64,000 nt of DNA from Hordeum vulgare subsp. vulgare (Eukaryota; Streptophyta; Magnoliopsida; Poales; Poaceae): the NCBI RefSeq assembly GCF_904849725.1, contig NC_058520.1, positions 533,252,083 through 533,316,082 of the forward strand, given 5' to 3'. Below, one piece after another: positions 1-11,863 of this stretch. Numbering within the stretch: the first letter of the stretch is position 1; every line of letters starts with the position of its first letter. Both the position numbers and the translations under genes were made by a program. The notes below the pieces were generated by a model that was given only the letters and a program-made list of their open reading frames with translations, searched no databases and had not been told where the DNA came from.

Positions 1-79
1 GCTCGTATGCGGTGAGCTCGGCGGGCACCCGGGCGTCTATTACGCCAGAGAACTCCTCTTCATGCTCGTCGGATGCCAT
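1..79 (-). CDS. N-terminal fragment of an unrecognised protein
   Basis: The minus strand is open from an ATG at 79 to the window edge, giving about 26 codons that begin MASDEHEEEFSGVIDARVPA. The start context has G at +4 (ATGGC), common in grass genes. A TATA-like motif lies about 80 bases upstream, and the stretch between is pyrimidine-rich like a plant 5' leader. The N-terminus is acidic and I see no signal peptide in what is visible. I do not recognise the family and assign no function. The open frame is short enough to be chance; the promoter-like context is what lifts it above noise. The gene would continue to the left of the window. Confidence 0.4.
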   Translation of the reverse strand, partial: MASDEHEEEFSGVIDARVPAELTAYE

Positions 80-159
80 CGAGAGTGTGGACAAAACGAT
101 GCAAGAAGGAGATGGGGACCAGAGGTGTGGTGCGATTTTTTGCCAGGCGCCTTGCATCG

Positions 160-168
160 TTTAAATAG
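160..168 (-). promoter_or_regulatory. Candidate TATA box for the gene at the left edge
   Basis: The minus strand reads CTATTTAAA here, about 80 bases upstream of the candidate start codon at 79. A transcript starting about 30 bases downstream would have a leader of roughly 50 bases. This is inferred from position and composition only. Confidence 0.35.
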
Positions 169-2150
169 AGGGCAAGAGCCCGGAGCCAACCGAAGTTGTG
201 TTTAATGTCGGCCGGCTAGAGAACGAACGTGTGACAGTACTAGGTTTCTTGGCATATGCACGAGTTTAATGAAGGAAGGCAGGCACACCGTGTCCATTTG
301 AATGCAGCAACGAGGTGTGTTCAACTAGGCCTACAGCGGGTAGTACTCACTCGGTCGGCGCGACACTTCAATGTCGATAGTGAGAGATCATGTCTGCTCT
401 GGACCGTCGTCAATGTGTAGTAGCCACTCTACAACGCCATACATGTGGGTAGGTGGCCATGGACGGGAACACGCGTGGGCGAGGAAGGTGGGTTGGGGAT
501 GGGATAAGGCAGTGAGAAGCGGATGTGGCAGCGATGTGGACACTCGCAACCTCCCCCTCCCTCCTCCCCAACACACACACACGGCGTCCAAACGATGGAG
601 CGGACCGATACAATCCCGAATTGGATGACTTCAGCGATCCGGACCACGTCGTGTAAACATATACAGACGGTTTAAGGGTTCGTCCTGAAACTTATAGAAC
701 TATAATGCCTCACAGATAATGAATTAAGTTGGTTGATTGCTGGAATATCACAAATTGACGCCTCCATGGAGTGTGCCGGTGATTTCAAAATTGGATATAG
801 GCTGAAGTAACACTTAAGCGATCTATATATTTCTATGTCCAAGTCGACGTCGTGAGCTGCCTATTTTTTTTGATTCGTAAGAAAAAAAATCAAGAATGGA
901 GCACAATCAACTTGTAGAAAACAAATTACAGGCTTACAGCAACTTAGTGTAGACGGCTCAGCAAACTACTCTGCAAGCAAACTCAGTCGAAACCCAAGAA
1001 AAGATAGATTCCCACCAGTTGCAATCGAAAGTCGTTCGAATCCCTGTCACGAACCGCGTCGTCGTTCAAACGTCGGTCGGCGGCTACAGTAACGCTAAGA
1101 AGCAGCAGGCAGAAGGGGCATAAAACATAATCATGAGGCTGGGTTTGGGTTTGCATGATCCCATCTCATGCATGCATGCATGCATGTGGATTGTCGTTTT
1201 TAACCTGTTGCGCCGCGGCGGTGTGAATGATTGGCGAATGACGGGTACGGCGTGGTTAGCTGCCATTTAACCGTCCGTACGCACCGGCGGCACCACCACT
1301 GCCGTGCATGGCCTTGTCGCCGGTCTCGCTGGCCGCTGAGTCACCGGACTTCTCTTGTGCCCCCTTGGTCACGCTGGCGACACGCAGCGCGTAGTAGTAG
1401 TATATTATTATTAGGTTCCGGGATCAAGATATGTGTTGGTAATGATATGGGTGCATAGTGCATAGTGCATAGTATACTCCGTCGAGACGATGGGGACGAA
1501 GGTTGCGATTAGTCAATGGCGGAGCGCGCCTTGGATTCTTCCGGCGTGCATGTGCGAAGTGGGAGATTGGAGGGTGGTGGGGGAATTGAGAGGAAACCGG
1601 ACGGACCTCATTCATCGCCGGCTGGTGCTACCGTCCGTCACCTACGTACGTACGTGGCTCTGGCTCAGGTACCGGCTCTGTTCCGAGGATGCTTCCATGC
1701 CACCACGTTGAACCTTGCACGCACGCAGCCACCGTACCAAGAGGCATCACGGAGAACGGCGCCTGCGTACGTGCTGATGCTAGATGCCGCCGAGGTCCAC
1801 GACGTGCGGCTTGGACGCAGACAGGCAGTAAGGAAGGTGACGGTCGATCGGGACGAGCTGGAGTCAGAGGCGGGGTGGGCATAAATGGAGCAAGAACAAC
1901 GCCGTGATGTGGTCAGTGATCTCATCCGGTCGAGTCGATCTACCCGCGAGATGAAGGAAAATGGGAGTCTCGTCTCAAGAGCTAGGGGCACGCACGTACT
2001 CCAGCGTACAGGTACAGGAGGAGCGGATTGATGATACGTTGGGGCCGGCCTCGGCGATCCGCGGGCACGTGCTCGTACGCCGTATTATAGAACCCAGTGG
2101 GGATTTGACGTACGGCCCGATCGATGGCCAGCCAGGTCTGGTTATCAGCC

Positions 2151-2182
2151 CCTCTCTCTCTCTCTCTCTTCTCTCTGTCTCT
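2151..2182. repeat. CT microsatellite
   Basis: An almost pure run of CT dinucleotides with a few interruptions, about 32 bases long. It would be a usable length-polymorphic locus. I see no associated gene. Confidence 0.85.
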
Positions 2183-2429
2183 TGGCATCTTCGTCGAGTC
2201 TGCAACGGAACGCCTCATTTGGGATTAACAAGTCGGCCATGATCATCGTAATCCCCAACCGGATCGGATCACGCGTGCTGTAACCCAGGATATCCCGCAC
2301 ATGGCGCGCCCCGCAATTTGCACTGCGTGTGCGGCGTGGACGACTGGCCGCACTGATTGGTTGACGGTGGATTGGCAGTGGCAGTGGTAGTGGTAGATTC
2401 CACTAGCACGGGGGTCACTCCAGTCCACC

Positions 2430-2608
2430 GGCGTGCCGGGTGGATTTCACCGTGGGCTCGTTCGTCGCTGCATGCCGGTGGCTGGGAAGTGGCGACGCGG
2501 CGCGGCCGCGTAGATGTGGCCGGCGACGGCCGAGACGAGCGCGTCATCAGCGGCGTTTGGCGTTTGGACGAGCGCGTCATCAGCGGCGTGCCGGGTGGAT
2601 TTCACCGT
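2430..2608. repeat. Small overlapping direct duplications
   Basis: A 24-base segment starting GGCGTGCCGGG at 2430-2453 recurs exactly at 2585-2608. A 23-base segment starting GACGAGCGCG at 2534-2556 recurs at 2567-2589. The two repeat families abut at the second copy, which suggests stepwise local duplication. No coding role is apparent. Confidence 0.8.
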
Positions 2609-3359
2609 CACAGAGGGCACGTTTTAAGCTTTTGGGGACGAAGCCGCGAAACAACAACCTTGGCTTGTTCTGAACCTGACCGGGCCCACCAATAATACGA
2701 GCGGCGTGGGCGGGCGAGCGATGTAACATGTGCCTAAAAGATGGCAGTAATTTGAGCATGTGATGGGCAATTAGGGATCTCGTACGGCGTTACTAGAAAC
2801 CATCCGGATACGGCCGTGGCTCCGAAGCCACGCCGGAAAAGGGACGTACGTTGTCAATTTCTCCCGGCGATCCCAGCGGCCGATCAACTGCCGAGATCCA
2901 CACCACCACGCACGGTCGAGGAGATCCCGGCATAGGAGTGCAAATTACGGAGCAAGAAGATGCGCCCGTACTTACGTAGTACTGTAGTAGTTGACTCGAT
3001 CGGAGCGGATGCGCGGATCACGACCTCACTTGGAAAAGAAAAGAAACCGAGACCACTGCTTGCCGTTGGGAGGTCACTCCAAATCGGGTCCATATTACTG
3101 CCCCGGAATCCCATGCTGAGCATTTTTTTCTTCTCGGTGAACTATCGTCGGCTCACACGCCACTCGCTGCCTTAATTCATTAATTTACCCAACCAAACAA
3201 GTCTACGCAAATTCAATTAGCCACCACACCTGCTCGTAGCCAAAAGGCTAATTATTTGACGGATGTAGCAATAGCAAGAAAGCTAGTTTCAACTAACCTT
3301 TTATTTTACCCGCAAAAAATAAATAAATAAAAGGGAAGAAGAAGGAAAATAAGTATCAA

Positions 3360-3404
3360 CCCCTATGCGAATAGGGGCTTCTGCATGCTCTGAGTGAAGC
3401 ATGC
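3360..3404. repeat. Two adjacent perfect short hairpins
   Basis: CCCCTAT/ATAGGGG pair across a four-base loop at 3360-3377. GCATGCT/AGCATGC pair across an eight-base loop at 3383-3404. They lie five bases apart. They could be a remnant of a small inverted-repeat element; nothing else identifies them. Confidence 0.6.
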
Positions 3405-3725
3405 GACGTGGACCGGTTTGGCCCTATTGTAGCTAGGTCCAAATCACGTCGGATATGAACACCTGACTCTGACAGTCCAACCGAGGTTAGCTGCAGATCC
3501 AAAGGAGCGCGCGTGCGTGCGTGGTGAAACTGTGGAGACGACGGATCCGAGTCCTTGGGCTATCTCAGCGGTGAGTGGATCAGTAGTGTATCTTTATCGG
3601 TTTGGTTGCGATCGCATCATCATTTCTTCCCCACTTTCTGCTTGGAGAAACAACTTGCAGTGGAGTCAAGACAGTGCTTATGAAAATGGAATCTAAGGAC
3701 TGATTTAGCCCAAAGATTCCGATGA

Positions 3726-5789
3726 TTTGCGGGATGATCGGGTCGTTTTTTTTACCGTTTTATTGTTTTTTCAAACTAATGGAGAGAACCATATATCTGT
3801 GGACCGACCCTGCATGTCCTTCAAATTAGAACAACCTGAGTAAAAGCATCAACAATCCAACATAGCAAATATGATCCACTAAACGTCCGCGGACGCGTCT
3901 CCTATTTATCCGTTCGTGCAACCATATTTTTTATTTTTTTTCTTCATATGTCCGGTCATGTACACATGATTAATGGAAAGGAAGAGAGCGAAAGAAAATG
4001 AATAAAGAAAAAAAGATGGTTTGGATGGGGTAATGTCCTACACGACGGACTGACCGGACGCGCCCGTCCTCATATCCTCACTATATTTGAGATGGATATG
4101 AGGGTTCGCGAAGAGGCCAAACGTATAGAAATGATATGATTTGCGGGATGATCGGGTCGTTTTTTACCGTTTTATTGTTTTTTCAAACTAATGGAGAGAA
4201 CCATGTATCTGTGGACCGACCCTGCATGTCCTTCAAATTAGAACAACCTGAGTAAAAGCATCAACAATCCAACATAGCAAATATGATCCACTAAACGTCC
4301 GCGGACGCGTCTCCTATTTATCCGTTCGTGCAACCATATTTTTTATTTTTTTTCTTCATATGTCCGGTCATTTACACATGATTAATGGAAAGGAAGAGAG
4401 CGAAAGAAAATGAATAAAGAAAAAAGATGGTTTGGATGGGGTCATGTCCTACACGACGGACTGACCGGACGCGCCCGTCCTCATATCCTCACTATATTTA
4501 AGATGGATATGAGGGTTCGCGAAGAGGCCAAACGTATAGAAATGATATGATTTGCGGGATGATCGGGACGTTTTTTACGGTTTTATTGTTTTTTCAAACT
4601 AATGGAGAGAACCATGTATCTGTGGACCGACCCTGCATGTCCTTCAAATTAGAACAACCTGAGTAAAAGCATCAACAATCCAACATAGCAAAATATGATC
4701 CACTAAACGTCCGCGGACGCGTCTCCTATTTATCCGTTCGTGCAACCATATTTTTTTATTTTTTTTCTTCATATGTCCGGTCATTTACACATGATTAATG
4801 GAAAGGAAGAGAGCGAAAGAAAATGAATAAAGAAAAAAAGATGGTTTGGATGGGGTCATGTCCTACACGACGGACTGACCGGACGCGCCCGTCCTCATAT
4901 CCTCACTATATTTGAGATGGATATGAGGGTTCGCGAAGAGGCCAAACGTATAGAAATGATATGATTTGCGGGATGATCGGGTCGTTTTTTACGGTTTTAT
5001 TGTTTTTTTAAACTAATGGAGAGAACCATGTATCTGTGGACCGACCCTGCATGTCCTTAAAATTACAACAACCTGAGTAAAAGCATCAACAATCCAACAT
5101 AGCAAATATGATCCACTAAACGTCCGCGGACGCGTCTCCTATTTATCCGTTCGTGCAATCATATTTTTTATTTTTTTTTCTTCATATGTCCGGTCATTTG
5201 CACATGATTATTGGAAAGGAAGAGAGCGAAAGAAAATGAATAAAGAAAAAAAGATGGTTTGGATGGGGTCATGTCCTACACGACGGACTGACCGGACGCG
5301 CCCGTCCTCATATCTTCACTATATTTGAGATGGATATGAGGGTTCGTGAAGAGGCCAAACGTATAGAAATGATATGATTTGCGGGATGATCGGGTCGTTT
5401 TTTACCGTTTTATTGTTTTTTCAAACTAATGGAGAGAACCATGTATCTGTGGACCGACCCTGCATGTCCTTAAAATTACAACAACCTAAGTAAAAGCATC
5501 AACAATCCAACATAGCAAATATGATCCACTAAACGTCCGCGGACGCGTCTCCTATTTATCCGTTCGTGCAACCATATTTTTTATTTTTTTTCTTCATATG
5601 TCCGGTCATTTGCACATGACTAATGAAAAGGAAGAGAGCGAAAGAAAATGAATAAAGAAAAAAAGATGGTTTGGATGGGGTCATGTCCTACACGACGGAC
5701 TGACCGGACGCGCCCGTCCTCATATCCTCACTATATTTGAGATGGATATGAGGGTTCGCGAAGAGGCCAAACGTATAGAAATGATATGA
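3726..5789. repeat. Tandem array of five 411-414 bp units
   Basis: The landmark TTTGCGGGATGATC begins at 3726, 4140, 4551, 4965, 5378 and 5790, so five full units measure 414, 411, 414, 413 and 412 bp. By eye the units are nearly identical. Each contains a 12-base palindrome CGTCCGCGGACG and, later, a smaller inverted pair around ATATCCTC/GGATATGAGG. Shared variants group units 4 and 5 (TAAAATTAC, TTGCACATGA) and units 2 and 3 (TTTACACATGA), pointing to stepwise duplication. There is no open reading frame across the unit. I do not recognise a named satellite. Confidence 0.95.
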
Positions 5790-6010
5790 TTTGCGGGATG
5801 ATCAGGTCATTTTAACCATTTTATTTTTTGGAGACAAATTGTATTACTCCCGCACAACAAATCATGTGTTATGAGAGAGAGTATAAATATATTGAATTCA
5901 TGTGCACCAAAAATTGGAACTCACACAGTACCATGTATCTGCAGATCGACCCAGGATGCCTTCGAAATTAAAGATGAAAACCTAAGTAAGTATGACAATT
6001 TTATCCGAGG
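5790..6010. repeat. Degenerate, interrupted sixth unit of the array
   Basis: The unit landmark recurs at 5790 with changes (ATCAGGTCATT). Homology stops near 5840 and resumes near 5930 with ACCATGTATCTG and a diverged copy of the following unit sequence. The roughly 90 bases between are absent from the other units and include a TATAAATATA stretch. This looks like an old edge unit with an insertion, or the ancestral single-copy form. Confidence 0.6.
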
Positions 6011-7103
6011 AACCAGATATGGTGGGTACCGTGCCTACAACCCACAAGTTGGACATCATTTTTGCATATGGATTTTCATGGGCTAGTACCTACAAACTCA
6101 TGGATTGGGCATAACCATCTAACATGTGGGGTCCATATGTCAATGACACTAAAACCCATAGATAATCTTTAAGCCCTCTGGAGAATTATGTGTTTTGTTT
6201 TGTGAGAGTTAGAGATTCAATATTATATTGTGTGCAATGCAATACAGAATAAATATAAGCATTATAATGTTATTTGCGGTTTTATTTTGATGTTGTTGCA
6301 TATCTAATTGTTTTAGACATTGTTCGTATTTGATATATTGATCAATACAAGATTATTCATATATTTTGTTGGTGCTGCATATAGATCATATGCTACCCAC
6401 AAAACCAAAACAAAAAGAATATATATCATATGCACATAATTTACAAAAAACATCATATGAAAATATATTTCACAATGAATCTAATGGTATTGTAAATTTT
6501 GATTAAACAAATCTACAAAATTGGTCAAAATTATCATAGTTTAACTTTGAGAAAACTTGTATTCACTATAATTTGGTAAGAACAAATTATATTTGCAAAT
6601 TTAGTTATAAAGTCTGACCATAGCAGTATTTTTTTGCATAGTAGAGAAGACATGGATAAGAGACATAAATGGTTCTTTTTTAGGGAGCCAATAGGGATTT
6701 CTCATTACCATCTTTTAATAGTTTTTGAAATGTCTGAACAAGAAATACAAGAGAGTTTCTCAGAAAACTAACTTACACAAATAAAATAAAAGTTCTAAGA
6801 GCACATCCAACAAATCCCCAAAAAATCTCCACGTCAAAGTGGTTTTACAAGGTGTTCATATAATTTTGGGGAAATTTGTAGGTGAGGTGCTTTAGCAGGT
6901 TGTATAAATACCTTACCCTCAAATATATTTTTTTCCTGTTTCTCTTCAAAATAACATACAGATGGTCGTGGCGTGATGGCTATGTATAGAGGACGGCGGC
7001 AACCACCGCCGTCACACAATGCTCGTCGTCATTGGTGGTGGGGTGGACTCTGGGGCAACCACGGACATGGCACTTTTGAGAGAATGTTTATGGAATGGGT
7101 CAT
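6011..7103. other. AT-rich intergenic stretch, no gene seen
   Basis: The stretch is strongly AT-rich to about 6960 and has no long open frame or recognisable protein motif. The sequence near 6800 (GAGCACATCCAACAAATCCC) resembles a dispersed repeat motif common in grass intergenic DNA, but I cannot assign it to an element. From about 6970 the composition becomes more GC-rich towards the LTR of element G. Confidence 0.5.
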
Positions 7104-7519
7104 TGTGGGTGTACTAGTGAACGGGTACCCGAGTACCCTGACTTGTGCACAAATGGCAATGACCTCCTCACCCGGCAGCACTCTACTGAAAGACAGCTCA
7201 ACCACAAGCAACAAGACCAAGCCCCCGGGAAGCCATCTTCCTGGGAGGGGGTGGGGAGGGGAAGACCCGACAGCCATCACGCCTATCAAGATTCCTCCAC
7301 ATCTCCGCCACTCCACCTCATGAGGCTGATTGTCAACATTAACAAGGTGTCGAGAAGGCAGGCGTGTAGGCGGGAGCTTGTGAGAGGCCCCTAACAACAA
7401 CCAGGGGCATGACACAGCTTTAATGACACCTGTCCCGTGGCATGGCAAGACAATAAAAGGTAGCTAAGCAAACGATACAAAAGGAGAGACAATCCTTGCG
7501 GGAAGATGTCGCAAACGTG
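7104..7519 (+). mobile_element. Element G: left part of a plus-strand gypsy 5' LTR
   Basis: This is inferred to be the upstream half of the LTR whose other half is at 54683-55117. The two were separated when LTR A and its nested contents inserted. The left edge is set at a TG at 7104 (TGTGGGTGTACTAG), but this is uncertain because no partner LTR is available. The right edge is set by a five-base near-duplication, ACGTG at 7515-7519 and GCGTG at 54678-54682. The reconstructed LTR would be about 850 bp. Confidence 0.5.
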
Positions 7520-7979
7520 TGACTCCTCGCTGATTGCATTGGTTTTCCTCCAAGCTTAAACGATGATGTAGCACAACGACGACAAGTATTTCCCTCGATT
7601 ATGAAACCAAGGTATCAATCTAGTAGGAAGATCCACAAGACTATGTAAGCGGAACCTGCACACAAATAGCAAATTCTCGTAGCCCAACGTGTGAAGGAGT
7701 TGTCAATCCCTCGTGGGTAAAGTGAGGATGGATTGATAGATGCAAATAAAAGTGATAGGAAATAAAACGCTGCAAGGTATTTTTTGGGTTTTTTGATAAT
7801 ATAGATCTGGAAATAAAAGACCAAATAAAATAGAAACGCAAATAGCAAAGTAGAGAATGCAAAGTAGATGATGTGAAGTAGACCCGGGGGCCGTAGGTTT
7901 CACGTAACGCCCAAGATGCGACCCTATCCTCAATTTGGCACGAGGGCCTTGTTAGGGATATAAGCGCATCTCGTCGTTT

Positions 7980-9767
7980 TGTTGGGGAACGTCGCATGGG
8001 AAACAAAAAATTTCCTACGCGCACGAAGACCTATCATGGTGATGTCCATCTACGAGAGGGGATGAGTGATCTACGTACCCTTGTAGATCGTACAGCAGAA
8101 GCGTTAGTGAACGCGGTTGATGTAGTGGAACGTCCTCACGTCCCTCGATCCGCCCCGCGAACAATCCCCCGATCAGTCCCACGATCTAGTACCGAACGGA
8201 CGGCACCTCCGCGTTCAGCACACGTACAACTCGACGATGATCTCGGCCTTCTTGATCCAGCAAGAGAGACGGAGAGGTAGAAGAGTTCTCCGGCAGCGCG
8301 ACGGCGCTCCGGAGGTTGGTGATGACCTTGTCTCAGCAGGGCTCCGCCCGAGCTCCGTAGAAACAGGATCTAGAGGAAAAACCGTGGAGGTATGTGGTCG
8401 GGCTGCCGTGGAAAAGTCGTCTCAAATCATCCCCAAAACCTTCGTATATATAGGTGGGAGGGAGGGGACCTTGCGACCGAGTCCAAGGGGGAAGGCTCCC
8501 CCCCCAAACCGAGTTGGACTTGGTTTGGTGGGTGGGAGTCCTTCCTTCCCTTCCCACCTCCCTTTTTTTCCTTTCTCTTTGATTTTTCTTTCTATGGCGC
8601 ATAGGGCCCTTTTGGGCTGTCCCACCAGCCCACTAAGGGCTGATGCGCCACCCTCATGGCCTATGGGCTTCCTCGGGGTGGGTTGCCCCCCCGGTGAACT
8701 CCCGGAACCCATTCGTCATTCCCCGTACATTCCTGGTAACTCCGAAAACCTTCCGGTAATCAAATGAGGTCATCCTATATATCAATCTTCGTTTCCGGAC
8801 CATTACGGAAACCCTCGTGACGTCTGTGATCTCATCCGGGACTCCGAACAACATTCGGTAACCAACCATATAACTCAAATACGCATAAAACAACGTCGAA
8901 CCTTAAGTGTGCAGACCCTGCGGGTTCGAGAACTATGTAGACATGACCCGAGAGACTCCTCGGTCAATATCCAATAGCGGGACCTGGATGCCCATATTGG
9001 ATTCTACATATTCTACGAAGATCTTATCGTTTGAACCTCAGTGACAAGGATTCATATAATCCCGTATGTCATTCCCTTTGTCCTTCGGTATGTTACTTGC
9101 CCGAGATTCGATCGTCAGTATCTGCATACCTATTTCAATCTCGTTCACCGGCAAGTCTCTTTACTCGTTCCGTAATACAAGATCCCGCAACTTAAACTAA
9201 GTTACATTGCTTGCAAGGCTTGTGTGTGATGTTGTATTACCGAGTGGGCCCCGAGATACCTCTCCGTCACACGGAGTGACAAATCCCAGTCTTGATCCAT
9301 ACTAACTCAACTAACACCTTCGGAGATACCTGTAGAGCATCTTTGTAGTCACCCAGTTATGTTGCGACGTTTGATACACACAAAGCATTCCTCCGGTGTC
9401 AGTGAGTTATATGATCTCATGGTCATAGGAATAAATACTTGACACGCAGAAAACAGTAGCAACAAAATGACACGATCAACATGCTACGTCTATTAGTTTG
9501 GGTCTAGTCCATCACGTGATTCTCCTAATGACGTGATCCAGTTATCAAGCAACAACACTTTGTTCATAATCAGAAGACACTGACTATCTTTGATCAACTG
9601 GCTAGCCAACTAGAGGCTTGCTAGGGACGGTGTTTTGTCTATGTATCCACACATGTAAATGAGTCTTCATTCAATACAATTATAGCATGGATAATAAACG
9701 ATTATCTTGATACAGGAATTATAATAATAACTATATTTATTATTGCCTCTAGGGCATAATTCCAACA
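7980..9767 (-). repeat. Angela 3' LTR
   Basis: The LTR is 1,788 bp, TG...CA bounded, with a TATA motif on the minus strand at 8445-8452. It differs from the 5' LTR by roughly 35 substitutions, mostly transitions, and by about 30 bp missing near 8475. Open frames within it are antisense or spurious. Confidence 0.95.
8445..8452 (-). promoter_or_regulatory. TATA box in Angela 3' LTR
   Basis: TATATATA lies in the same context as 15574-15581 in the 5' LTR, where it would drive the genomic transcript. In this 3' copy it could start read-out transcription leftwards into the B LTR. Activity is not shown by the sequence. Confidence 0.6.
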
Positions 9768-9780
9768 GTCTCCCACTTGC
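9768..9780 (-). other. Angela polypurine tract
   Basis: The minus strand reads AAGTGGGAGAC directly against the 3' LTR. This is the plus-strand primer site expected for BARE1/Angela elements. Confidence 0.85.
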
Positions 9781-9819
9781 ACTAGAGTCAATAATCTAGC
9801 CCTCACATCATCATGTGAA

Positions 9820-11863
9820 TTACATTGTAATAAATCTAACACCCATACAGTTCTGGTGTTGATCATGCTTTGGCCGTGGAAGAGGTTTAGTCAGCGGGTC
9901 TGCTACATTCAGATCCGTGTGCACTTTGCATATATTTACGTCCTCTCCCTCGACGTAGTCGCGGATGAGGTTGAAGCGTCGTTTGATGTGTCTGGTCCTT
10001 TTGTGAAACCGTGGTTCCTTTGCTAAGGCAATGGCACCCGTGTTGTCACAGAACAAGGTTATTGGATTCAGTGCGCTTGGCACCACTCCAAGATCCGTCG
10101 TGAACTGCTTCATCCAGACACCCTCCTTAGCCGCCTCCGAGGCAGCCATGTACTCCGCTTCACATGTAGAATCTGCTACGACGCTTTGCTTGGAACTGCA
10201 CCAGCTTACCGCACCCCCATTAAGAATAAATACGTATCCGGTTTGCGACTTAGAGTCGTCCGGATCTGTGTCAAAGCTTGCATCGACGTAACCTTTTACG
10301 GCGAGCTCTTCGTCACCTCCATACACGAGAGACATCTCCTTAGTCCTTTTCAGGTACTTCAGGATATTCTTGACCGCTGTCCAGTGATCCACTCCTGGAT
10401 TACTCTGGAACCTACCTGCCATACTTATGGCCAGGCTAACATCCGGTCTAGTGCACAGCATTGCATGCATGATAGAACCTATGGCTGAAGCATAGGGGAC
10501 GGAGCGCATATGCTCTCTATCTTTATCAGTTGCTGGGCACTGAGTCTTACTCAATCTCGCACCTTGTAAAACTGGCAAGAACCCTTTCTTGGACTGTTCC
10601 ATTTTGAACCTCTTCAAAACTTTATCAAGGTATGTGCTTTGCGAAAGTCCTATCAGGCGTTTTGATCTATCCCTATAGATCTTAATGCCTAGAATGTAAG
10701 CAGCTTCTCCTAGGTCCTTCATAGAGAAACTCTTATTCAAGTAATCCTTTATGCTCTCTAAAAACTCCACGTTGTTTCCAATCAGCAATATGTCATCCAC
10801 ATATAATATTAGAAACGCCACAGAGGTCCCACTCACTTTCTTGTAAATACAAGATTCTCCAACCACTTGTATAAACCCAAATGCTTTGATCACCTCATCA
10901 AAGCGTTTGTTCCAACTCCGAGATGCTTGCACCAGTCGATAAATAGATCGCTGGAGCTTGCACACCTTGTTAGCATTCTTCGGATCGACAAAACCTTCGG
11001 GTTGTATCATATACAACTCTTCCTTAAGGAAACCGTTAAGGAACGCCGTTTTGACATCCATCTGCCAGATTTCATAATCGAAAAACGCAGCTATTGCTAA
11101 CATGATTCTGACGGACTTAAGCATCGCTACGGGTGAGAATGTCTCATCGTAGTCAACTCCTTGAACTTGTGAAAAACCCTTTGCCACAAGTCGAGCTTTA
11201 TAAACGGTCACATTGCCGTCAGCGTCCATCTTCCTCTTAAAGATCCATTTGTTCTGAATAGCCTTGCGGCCCTCAGGTAGTACCTCCAAAGTCCACACTT
11301 TGTTCTCATACATGGATCCTATCTCGGACTTCATGGCTTCTAGCCATTTGTTGGAATCTGGGCCCACCATTGCTTCTTCATAATTTGCAGGTTCATTGTT
11401 GTCTAACAACATGATTGATAAGACGGGATTACCGTACCACTCTGGAGCAGCACGTGGTCTCGTCGACCTGCGTGGTTCGACAGAAACTTGAACTGGAGTT
11501 TCATGATCATCATCATTAACTTCCTCCTCAACCGGCGTCGCAACTACAGAGGTTTCCCCTTGCCCTGCGCCACCATCCAGAGGGATGAGAGGTTCGACAA
11601 CCTCATCAAGTTCTATCTTCCTCCCACTCAATTCTCTCGAGAGAAACTCCTTCTCGAGAAAAGCTCCACTTTTAGCAACAAACACTTTGCCCTCGGATTT
11701 GAGATAGAAGGTGTACCCAACTGTCTCTTTTGGGTAACCTATGAAGACGCACTTTTCCGCTTTGGGTTCCAGCTTTTCAGGCTGAAGCTTTTTGACATAA
11801 GCATCACATCCCCAAACTTTAAGAAACGACAACTTTGGCCTTTTGCCATACCACAGTTCTATG
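9820..11863 (-). pseudogene. Angela pol, reverse transcriptase and RNase H part
   Basis: This 3' part of the polyprotein has lost frame with the upstream part through a one-base deletion near 11861. From the methionine at 11832 it spans 670 residues. The RT core lies at about 195-350, with KARLVAKGFSQ near 212 and catalytic YVDD at 344-347. RNase H follows at about 510-640, with D517, an acidic cluster near 558-560 and CDNTGAIALAKEP. Apart from the frame break, the RT and RNase H motifs look intact. It would copy element RNA into DNA inside virus-like particles. The extreme C-terminus has an unusual ending (GVRFITM), perhaps from a late frame change. Family assignment is secure. Confidence 0.95.

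Larger units (their letters stand above)
169..3359. other. Low-copy flank without a recognisable gene
   Basis: Short open frames occur on both strands, but none has recognisable domains, a convincing start or an intron pattern. The stretch holds simple repeats: a GCAT run near 1165-1187, a short GCATAGT repeat near 1450 and the CT run at 2151. It also holds the small dispersed duplication at 2430-2608. It could include the upstream regulatory region of the minus-strand gene at the left edge. Confidence 0.5.

Noticed and set aside
1516..1991. Open frames of 122 (plus) and 108 (minus) codons in the left flank
   Set aside because: They occupy the same bases on opposite strands, lack motifs and lack a convincing promoter or splice pattern.
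7029..7448. 139-codon minus-strand frame and overlapping plus frames near 6973-7394
   Set aside because: They overlap what I read as the LTR of element G, have no recognisable motif and conflict with each other.
7568..7902. Reading the sequence at 7568 as the start of an intact Athila-type element
   Set aside because: It stops at the TTTCA duplication and resumes at 53515; rejoined it is a single LTR with no internal domain.
8237..8767. 176-codon frame in the Angela LTR and similar frames at 15267-15764
   Set aside because: They are antisense to the element and lie within LTR promoter and leader sequence. They differ between the two LTRs through indels and are not conserved proteins.
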